Assembly: GCA_021776565.1 (NCBI GenBank)
Contig: JAJFFQ010000054.1
Coordinates: 1 to 50,304 of the forward strand
Source of the DNA: Robiginitomaculum sp.
GTDB taxonomy: Bacteria; Pseudomonadota; Alphaproteobacteria; Caulobacterales; Maricaulaceae
Length of the DNA: 50,304 bases
Reading direction: 5' to 3'
Below the pieces are notes generated by a model. The model did no database searches. It had not been told where the DNA came from and saw only the letters and a list, made by a program, of their open reading frames with translations. The number at the start of each line of letters is the position of its first letter. The stretch's first letter is position 1. Made by a program: the position numbers and the translations under genes. Below, piece after piece: positions 44,959 through 50,304 of the stretch.

Positions 44959-45656
44959 GCAGCGAAACGGCAAAAACACACGCCGCCCGTGCGGCGCTAA
45001 ATTATGTAAAGGACGGCATGGTTCTGGGGTTGGGATCAGGCTCCACGGCTGATATTTTTACTGAACTTCTGGGCCTTCGTGTTGCCGACGGATTAAAAGT
45101 GCAGGGGATACCCACATCACAGCGTACAGCAGATGCGGCAGCTGAGGCGGGCATACCATTGCTCTCTATCGAGCACGCAGACAGGATTGATCTGACCGTG
45201 GACGGGGCCGATGAAATTGGCCCGGACTTTGCGCTCATCAAGGGTGGCGGCGGCTGTTTGTTGCGGGAAAAAATTATCGCAAACGCCTCTGACCTGATGG
45301 TGGTCATTGCCGATGAGAGCAAGATTGTCAGCACATTGGGCGCCTTTGCCTTGCCGGTGGAAATAGACCCGTTTGGGTTTTCTATCACCGCCAGGAAAGT
45401 CTTTGATGTTTTTGGCATAACCGGTTCTGCGCGGCCCGCAGTTAGCCTTCGCGAAGACAAGCGCAGCGGCAAACCTTTTATTACCGATGGCGGGCATTAC
45501 ATACTGGACTGCGCTTGCGGGGTGATTGCCGACCCGGCCAAAACCGCCGCGCAGCTTTGTGCCGTGCCCGGCGTTGTCGAGCACGGCCTATTTATTGATC
45601 TGGCGCGTGTGGCCATTATTGGCGGTGAACACGGGGCCGAAATTCTGGAGCGTTGA
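44955..45656 (+). CDS. rpiA: Ribose-5-phosphate isomerase A
   Basis: Interconverts ribose-5-phosphate and ribulose-5-phosphate in the pentose phosphate pathway. The 233-residue protein has the phosphate-binding LGLGSGSTA (25-33), DGADEI (83-88) with the catalytic Asp, and KGGGGCLLREK (96-106) with the catalytic Glu region. The ATG at 44955 overlaps the glmU stop and has AGGAA 9 bases upstream. The glutathione reductase gene follows after two bases. The rpiA-gor order is well known in alphaproteobacteria. Confidence 0.97.
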   Translation: MSSETAKTHAARAALNYVKDGMVLGLGSGSTADIFTELLGLRVADGLKVQGIPTSQRTADAAAEAGIPLLSIEHADRIDLTVDGADEIGPDFALIKGGGGCLLREKIIANASDLMVVIADESKIVSTLGAFALPVEIDPFGFSITARKVFDVFGITGSARPAVSLREDKRSGKPFITDGGHYILDCACGVIADPAKTAAQLCAVPGVVEHGLFIDLARVAIIGGEHGAEILER

Positions 45657-45658
45657 CC

Positions 45659-47038
45659 ATGCAAGAGCATGTGGAGCTGTTTGTTATTGGTGCTGGTTCT
45701 GGCGGCGTGCGGGCAGCGCGCATGAGCGCACAGTATGGCGCAAAGGTCGCCATTGCCGAGGAATTTCGCATTGGCGGCACCTGCGTTATTCGCGGCTGCG
45801 TTCCCAAAAAATTTATGGTCTATGCCGGTGCCTATGGTCAGGGCTTTGAAGAGGCAAAGGGCTATGGCTGGCTGGCCGATAATGTGCGTTTTGACTGGCC
45901 GACACTGATTGCTGCCAAGGATGTGGAGATTGACCGGTTATCGGGCATTTACCGGTGCAACCTTGGTAATGCCGGGGTAGAAATGATCGAGGAACGGGCC
46001 AAACTGGCCGGGCCGGACACGGTGCGTCTCGTGCCTTCTGGACGTATCATCAAGTGCGATAAAATCCTCATTGCCACTGGCGGTACGCCGCGCAAACTGG
46101 GCTTTGCTGGCGAGGAGCACACTATTACCTCTAACGAGGTGTTCAACCTGCCCAAAATGCCGGGCCATATTGTTATCAATGGCGGCGGTTATATCGCCTG
46201 TGAGTTTGCATCAATTTTTGCCGGCCTTGGGGCCAGGGTTTGCCTGATTTATCGGCGCGATACTGTGCTGCGCGGCTTTGATGACGATGTGCGCACCCAC
46301 ATTCATAATGAGCTGATCCGCCAGGGCGTGCGGGTTATCACCCATGCCAATATCACAGGAGTCAAAAAAACCGGCGAAGGTCTGTCTGTGCATCTGGACA
46401 CAGACGTGCAGATTGATTGCGATGAGGTTATGATGGCTATTGGCCGTGAACCCGCGACCGATGGTCTGGGTTTGGCGGCCGCGGGCGTCAACACAGCCCG
46501 GGGTGGCGCGGTGATGGTTGATGAATTTGGGCAATCGTCCGTGCCCGGTATTTTTGCCGTTGGTGATGTAACCGACCGCATCGCACTAACCCCGGTGGCC
46601 ATTCGCGAAGGCGCCGCCTTCGCCGATAGTGAGTTTGGCGGGCGACGCCATGCCTTTGACCACCGCGATGTGGCCAGCGCGGTTTTCACCCAGCCGCCGG
46701 TTGGCTCTGTGGGTTTGAGCGAGCATGAAGCACGCGAGCAATTTGGCGAGGTGGATATTTATAGATCCAGCTTTCGCCCCATGCGCCACGCTCTCTCTGG
46801 CTCTGCCGAACAATACATGATGAAGCTGATCGTGCGCACGCAAGATCAGGTGATGGTAGGGGTGCATATCATTTCGGACGCTGCGCCGGAAATTATCCAG
46901 ATCGCCGCGATAGCACTCAAAGCCGGCCTGACCAAGGCCCAGTGGGATGAAACCTGCGCGGTGCATCCCACGGCGGCAGAGGAGCTGGTGCTAATGCGCG
47001 AAAAGTTCACACCGCCCACAAAACGGAATCCAGGGTAG
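45659..47038 (+). CDS. gor: Glutathione-disulfide reductase
   Basis: NADPH-dependent flavoenzyme that keeps glutathione reduced. The 459-residue protein has the FAD-binding VIGAGSGGVRAAR (9-21), redox-active Cys42 and Cys47 in GGTCVIRGCVPKK, and NAD(P)-binding GGGYIACEFASIF. Arginines follow in LIYRRDTVLRGFD, which favour NADPH. The C-terminal dimer domain ends with the His-Glu pair in CAVHPTAAEELV. The ATG at 45659 has GGAG 8 bases upstream; the TTG at 45653 would overlap the rpiA stop. It ends the glmU-rpiA-gor operon, and a hairpin at 47047-47073 lies just after. Confidence 0.96.
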   Translation: MQEHVELFVIGAGSGGVRAARMSAQYGAKVAIAEEFRIGGTCVIRGCVPKKFMVYAGAYGQGFEEAKGYGWLADNVRFDWPTLIAAKDVEIDRLSGIYRCNLGNAGVEMIEERAKLAGPDTVRLVPSGRIIKCDKILIATGGTPRKLGFAGEEHTITSNEVFNLPKMPGHIVINGGGYIACEFASIFAGLGARVCLIYRRDTVLRGFDDDVRTHIHNELIRQGVRVITHANITGVKKTGEGLSVHLDTDVQIDCDEVMMAIGREPATDGLGLAAAGVNTARGGAVMVDEFGQSSVPGIFAVGDVTDRIALTPVAIREGAAFADSEFGGRRHAFDHRDVASAVFTQPPVGSVGLSEHEAREQFGEVDIYRSSFRPMRHALSGSAEQYMMKLIVRTQDQVMVGVHIISDAAPEIIQIAAIALKAGLTKAQWDETCAVHPTAAEELVLMREKFTPPTKRNPG

Positions 47039-47046
47039 AGTCACAA

Positions 47047-47073
47047 CTGGATACCGATTTGCGCCGGTATGAC
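47047..47073. repeat. Half copy of the palindromic GTCAT...ATGAC repeat
   Basis: CTGGATACCG...CGGTATGAC has the form of the right half of the elements at 19206, 32029 and 34466. ATACCG (47051-47056) and CGGTAT (47065-47070) form a 6-bp stem. It lies between the convergent ends of gor and the methyltransferase-like gene and could act as a bidirectional terminator. Confidence 0.6.
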
Positions 47074-47107
47074 AAAGAAAAAGTTTGAAGGGACAGCCCC
47101 ATAAACC

Positions 47108-47893
47108 CTATTCCGGTTTTTGGAATTTAATCAAAAAGCGGCTGGTTTTGCGCCGCACCGACGGATCAAACACCTGCATGTCCAGATCATCGTCCGGGTT
47201 ATGCAGGATGTCGCTTTCTCCGACCAGGGTAAAACCGGCCTCTATGGCCAGTGCTTTTACAATCTTGGGAGAAATTCTGTGGGTTAAACCGCCGGTGGTT
47301 TGCGGGGCATCCGCCGGGGCGAAATGATCCAGCACGACAAAATAACCACCGGGTTTCATGACGCGCTTTATTTCCGCATAAACGGTCTTTGGCTCTCCCA
47401 GGGCAATGCCATCACTGGGCAAATAATAAAGTTCATGCGGCCCCAAAAACCATGTTACCAGGTCAATTGAGCTATCGACAGCATCAAGGGAGTCAAACAG
47501 GGATTTCGTCAAGCGCACATTAGCCAGACGGTTATCAGCCAGACGTTCCATGACTGAATCGCCTAAAAAACTGTCAAAACTGGGCGGGTTTTGCATGATA
47601 ACCGCGCCATCCGGCCCAACAATATGTGCGAACAATTCTGTGTAATATCCCCTGCCGGCTTCCATCTCCAGAATTGACATACCGGGTTTAACACCGGCAA
47701 AGGCAATCACCTCGCCAGGTTTGCGTGCTCCATCAGCCTCCCGGTCTTTTTCGGGACGCGTTTCGCTGGATATTGCATCGGCAGCAAGTACCGCATAGTC
47801 CGGTACAGCAACAATTGTTGCTGCGTTATCGGGCATACATGCTGACAGGCCCAGGGCGAGGGTCATGGCCAGTGTTGTTTTATAAATATCCAT
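47108..47893 (-). CDS. Lipoprotein with class I SAM-methyltransferase fold
   Basis: A 261-residue predicted methyltransferase with a lipoprotein signal: MTLALGLSAC with lipid-modified Cys19. VKPGMSILEMEAGRGYYTELFA is motif I with an altered glycine loop (EAGRGYY), and IDLVTWFLGPHELYY and VMKPGGYFVVLDHFAP are motifs IV-V. Predicted methyltransferases with secretion signals are known in proteobacteria (COG4798-type), yet the periplasm should lack SAM, so the ligand or role may differ. The 47893 ATG has GGGAG 9 bases upstream; an extension of 24 codons has no signal peptide. It is convergent with gor and follows the DRDR-tail gene. Confidence 0.75.
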   Translation of the reverse strand: MDIYKTTLAMTLALGLSACMPDNAATIVAVPDYAVLAADAISSETRPEKDREADGARKPGEVIAFAGVKPGMSILEMEAGRGYYTELFAHIVGPDGAVIMQNPPSFDSFLGDSVMERLADNRLANVRLTKSLFDSLDAVDSSIDLVTWFLGPHELYYLPSDGIALGEPKTVYAEIKRVMKPGGYFVVLDHFAPADAPQTTGGLTHRISPKIVKALAIEAGFTLVGESDILHNPDDDLDMQVFDPSVRRKTSRFLIKFQKPE

Positions 47894-47968
47894 GTGTGAT
47901 GCTCCCACAGTCAGTTTTGACTTTTGGGTATGATATAGATTTCGGACTATGGGGGCAACCTTCACAAA

Positions 47969-48493
47969 TCAGGGTCTGTCGTCACGATCACGGTCACGAT
48001 CACGATCATGGTCATTATCGTCATCGCTGCCGCCCGCAGCCATTGCACCAACACCTATAGCCAGAATTATGCCACCGGCAATTAACAGGCCATTGTTAAT
48101 ACTGGTTTTACCGTCTTCACTGGCATTTAATCCATGTGCACCATGCATTAGTGGAACACCATTGAGTTGCAAGGATGAAAACCCCTTTGTCCCCATGGAC
48201 ATATCAAGGATATTAAGATCACCGCCAGAGTATGCAAAGCTGTTATATCGCAGACTTTGTGAGTGCAGGACATTACGCATTTGCAATTTCAGGCCAGTGT
48301 GAAAACGATCCTTTGGCTTCACGCTTTTCCCACCCAGGGCAAATTTGAAATAGGCTTGGGCCGTCATATCATTATGCGGACGCAAATCCTGAAATGATTG
48401 ACTGCTTGCATAGAGTGGATCGGCAAATGCTGTTGAAATACTGGCTGTGGCAAGGGCCACGGCCAGCACCGGTTTGAAAATAATGTTACGCAT
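47969..48493 (-). CDS. Secreted or membrane-anchored protein with Asp-Arg repeat tail
   Basis: A 174-residue protein of unknown function. A signal peptide (PVLAVALATASISTAFA) is followed by about 100 polar residues (KFALGGKSVKPKDRFHTGLK, MRNVLHSQSLRYNSFAYSGG). Near the C-terminus is a hydrophobic helix (GLLIAGGIILAIGVGAMAAGG) and then a low-complexity tail DDDNDHDRDRDRDRDD. The tail is encoded by near-perfect hexanucleotide repeats (GATCGT/GACCGT). The layout suggests a protein held in the inner membrane by its C-terminal helix with a charged cytoplasmic or periplasmic tail. GAGGG lies 6 bases before the ATG. It precedes the methyltransferase-like lipoprotein gene by about 75 bp. Confidence 0.75.
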   Translation of the reverse strand: MRNIIFKPVLAVALATASISTAFADPLYASSQSFQDLRPHNDMTAQAYFKFALGGKSVKPKDRFHTGLKLQMRNVLHSQSLRYNSFAYSGGDLNILDMSMGTKGFSSLQLNGVPLMHGAHGLNASEDGKTSINNGLLIAGGIILAIGVGAMAAGGSDDDNDHDRDRDRDRDDRP

Positions 48494-48661
48494 TGAATTC
48501 CCTCATTATGCTATGATTACAACAGAATGACGACACCGTTCAGACAAACCCTCTATTGTGACATGGATAATTTTAAAAATTGACGATTTGGCAGTGGTAT
48601 GGGCTTTGCTCGGCCATCGCATTGCGATATGAAGCCAGTCAAAATTTACACAGGTGATCGA

Positions 48662-50032
48662 ATGACCAACTGGTCTCCATCAAGCTGGCGTTCCAGGCCA
48701 GCCCGGCACATTCCGGATGATTATCCAAACCCGGCAGCACTGGCAGCCGTAGAGGAACGCCTTTGTCATGCTGCACCGTTGGTGTTTGCTGGTGAGGCCA
48801 GGGCGCTAAAAGCAGAACTGGCAGAAGCGGCCAAGGGCCGTGCCTTTGTGTTGCAAGGCGGTGATTGCGCCGAAAGTTTCAAGGAATTTTCCGCCGATGG
48901 TGTGCGCGATATGTTTCGCGTGCTCATGCAAATGGCGGTGGTTCTGACCTTTGCCGGTGGGCGCCCGGTGGTCAAACTGGGGCGCATTGCCGGGCAGTTT
49001 GCCAAACCACGATCCTCAGCTGTAGAGACCATAGATGGTGTCACATTGCCGAGCTATCGCGGTGATAATATCAACGCCATGGCCTTTACGCCCAAAGCCC
49101 GCACACCCGACCCGGATCGCCTGATGCAGGCCTATAATCAGTCAGCCTCAACATTGAATTTGCTCAGGGCATTTGCTTCTGGCGGTTATGCTCATCTGGG
49201 CAATGTGCATCAGTGGACGCTTGGGTTTGTAACCCGCAGTCCGGCGGGCGCACGGTATCGCAACATTGCCGACAAGATCAGTGAAACTCTGGAGTTTATT
49301 GAGGCTTGTGGCATTACCGCCGAGAGCGCACCGCAACTGGCAGGCACCAGTTTTTACACAAGCCATGAAGCCCTGTTGCTGGGCTATGAGCAGGCCATGA
49401 CCCGCGTGGATAGCACCTCTGGTGACTGGTATGACACCTCGGCGCACTTGTTGTGGATCGGGGATCGCACCCGGCAGGTGGATGGTGCTCATGTAGAATT
49501 TTGCCGGGGTATCAAGAACCCCATTGGTATCAAATGTGGCCCCAGCCTTGCCCCGGACGAATTACTTGGTCTTCTGGATGCCCTGAACCCAAAAAATGAG
49601 CCAGGACGAATTGTGCTGATAAATCGCTTTGGTGCAGGTAATGTAGAACAGTATTTGCCCGCTCTTGTTCGCAAGGTGGAAGGCGAAGGCCGTGCCGTTG
49701 TCTGGTCTTGTGACCCCATGCACGGCAATACAAAAAAAACCGGCAATGGTTATAAAACCCGCCCGGTGAGTGCCATCCTTGCCGAAGTTGGCAGTTTTAT
49801 GGAAGTTTTACGCGCTGAAAACGCCTGGCCTGGCGGGGTACATTTCGAGATGACGGGTAATGACGTTACCGAATGTATTGGCGGCGCGCGTGAAATAACC
49901 GAGGATGACCTGTCATCGCGTTATCACACTCATTGCGATCCGCGCCTGAATGGCGAACAGGCACTGGAACTTGCTTTTCTGATTGCTGAACGGTTGAAAG
50001 AAAACCGTGATCGTGTGGCTGCCGCAGAATAA
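48662..50032 (+). CDS. Class II 3-deoxy-D-arabino-heptulosonate 7-phosphate synthase
   Basis: First enzyme of the shikimate pathway, condensing phosphoenolpyruvate and erythrose-4-phosphate. The 456-residue protein is the plant-like class II type. Key segments are [12 protein letters not shown] with metal Cys69, [60 protein letters not shown] and [14 protein letters not shown]. Those hold the metal-binding Cys, His, Glu and Asp. Length is normal. The ATG at 48662 has AGGTGA upstream. It supplies chorismate that TrpE, also in this window, consumes, although the two genes are 32 kb apart. Confidence 0.97.
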   Translation: MTNWSPSSWRSRPARHIPDDYPNPAALAAVEERLCHAAPLVFAGEARALKAELAEAAKGRAFVLQGGDCAESFKEFSADGVRDMFRVLMQMAVVLTFAGGRPVVKLGRIAGQFAKPRSSAVETIDGVTLPSYRGDNINAMAFTPKARTPDPDRLMQAYNQSASTLNLLRAFASGGYAHLGNVHQWTLGFVTRSPAGARYRNIADKISETLEFIEACGITAESAPQLAGTSFYTSHEALLLGYEQAMTRVDSTSGDWYDTSAHLLWIGDRTRQVDGAHVEFCRGIKNPIGIKCGPSLAPDELLGLLDALNPKNEPGRIVLINRFGAGNVEQYLPALVRKVEGEGRAVVWSCDPMHGNTKKTGNGYKTRPVSAILAEVGSFMEVLRAENAWPGGVHFEMTGNDVTECIGGAREITEDDLSSRYHTHCDPRLNGEQALELAFLIAERLKENRDRVAAAE

Positions 50033-50120
50033 TAATAGACGTATTGTAAAACAATAACTTGTCATTGCCCGAACCAGTCCACTACTGTCCGGTTTAGCGA
50101 TTATTTTTGTTTTCCTCCCC

Positions 50121-50304
50121 TGCCCTCATCCTGAGCTTGTCGAAGGAGCGGGGGCCTATACAAGGGAGGTGCCGTAGCAAAGCGAAGGCGGAGGGGGCAG
50201 GAATGTCAAAAACCATGATTATCAATACGATGACCCGTCAGCCCCCCTCCGAGCGCATCCGCGCCCACCTCCCCCGCTCCTTCGACAAGCTCAGGATGAG
50301 GGCA
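50121..50304. repeat. Inverted repeat with perfect 34-bp arms
   Basis: Bases 50121-50154 and 50271-50304 are exact reverse complements over 34 bp, beginning TGCCCTCATCCTGAGCTTGT. Inside, GGCGGAGGGGGC and GCCCCCCTCCG are a second, imperfect inverted pair. The 184-bp element encodes no protein. The CATCCTGAGCTTGTCGAAGG core is a dispersed intergenic sequence I know from many alphaproteobacterial genomes. It reaches the window edge, so it may extend further. The rest of the gap from 50033 shows a partial GTCATTGCCCG sequence only. Confidence 0.85.

Overview
The window reads as chromosomal DNA of an alphaproteobacterium with moderate GC. The evidence is gene content and order: the LPS-export and envelope run lptF-lptG-lptD-surA-pdxA-ksgA, the neighbourhood tpiA / secG / pyrG, a ppiD-trpE pair, pepA-holC, rpiA followed by a glutathione reductase, and a class II (plant-like) DAHP synthase. 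I cannot assign an order or genus. Almost everything is housekeeping, and genes sit close together with many 4-base start/stop overlaps. The accessory material is in the gaps.

Layout. 0.2-8.6 kb: aminopeptidase N (-), then crcB, an RluA-type pseudouridine synthase and PPK2 (+), then a GDYXXLXY/DUF2157 membrane pair and an APC permease (-). 8.65-9.37 kb: a gene-free stretch packed with hairpin repeats and an array of GGG(A/T)C motifs spaced about one DNA turn apart. 9.4-13.3 kb: pyrG, secG, a degenerate receiver-domain protein and tpiA (-). 13.4-16.9 kb: ppiD and trpE (+). 16.8-18.8 kb: a divergent polysaccharide deacetylase and an SdpI/SdpR-like membrane protein and repressor pair (-). 18.8-20.3 kb: intergenic repeats, a decayed ksgA tail and a secreted protein of unknown function. 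20.3-28.2 kb: the ksgA-to-lptF operon (-). 28.4-32.0 kb: pepA, holC, a divergent CobT-like protein and a glutathione S-transferase (+). 32.0-34.5 kb: a type II restriction-modification pair lying between two perfect 106-bp direct repeats. 34.6-38.8 kb: a lipoprotein M24 peptidase, a hexapeptide acyltransferase, an unrecognised protein and a leucine/valine-type dehydrogenase. 38.9-42.1 kb: small secreted, regulatory and lipoprotein genes, with tRNA-Val(CAC). 42.2-50.0 kb: GST, gph, glmU, rpiA, gor, two envelope proteins and the DAHP synthase.

How the genes work together. The largest functional block is outer-membrane biogenesis: LptF and LptG form the inner-membrane LPS exporter, LptD is the outer-membrane translocon, and SurA and PpiD are periplasmic and inner-membrane folding factors. 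PdxA and KsgA are carried in the same transcript. GlmU supplies UDP-GlcNAc for the envelope. PyrG, TpiA, RpiA, TrpE and the DAHP synthase are central or biosynthetic enzymes. Gor and the two GST-fold proteins belong to thiol metabolism.

Most interesting signals. (1) A restriction-modification unit bounded by perfect 106-bp repeats that include the last bases of the upstream gst gene, as expected for insertion with long target duplication. (2) A helically phased array of about 12 GGG(A/T)C motifs upstream of the APC permease. (3) A family of terminator-like hairpins at four intergenic sites whose outer stems covary. (4) A ksgA fragment on the far side of an inserted secreted-protein gene. (5) A CobT-fold protein that appears to lack the catalytic glutamate. 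All family names come from motif recognition by eye; no database search was run.
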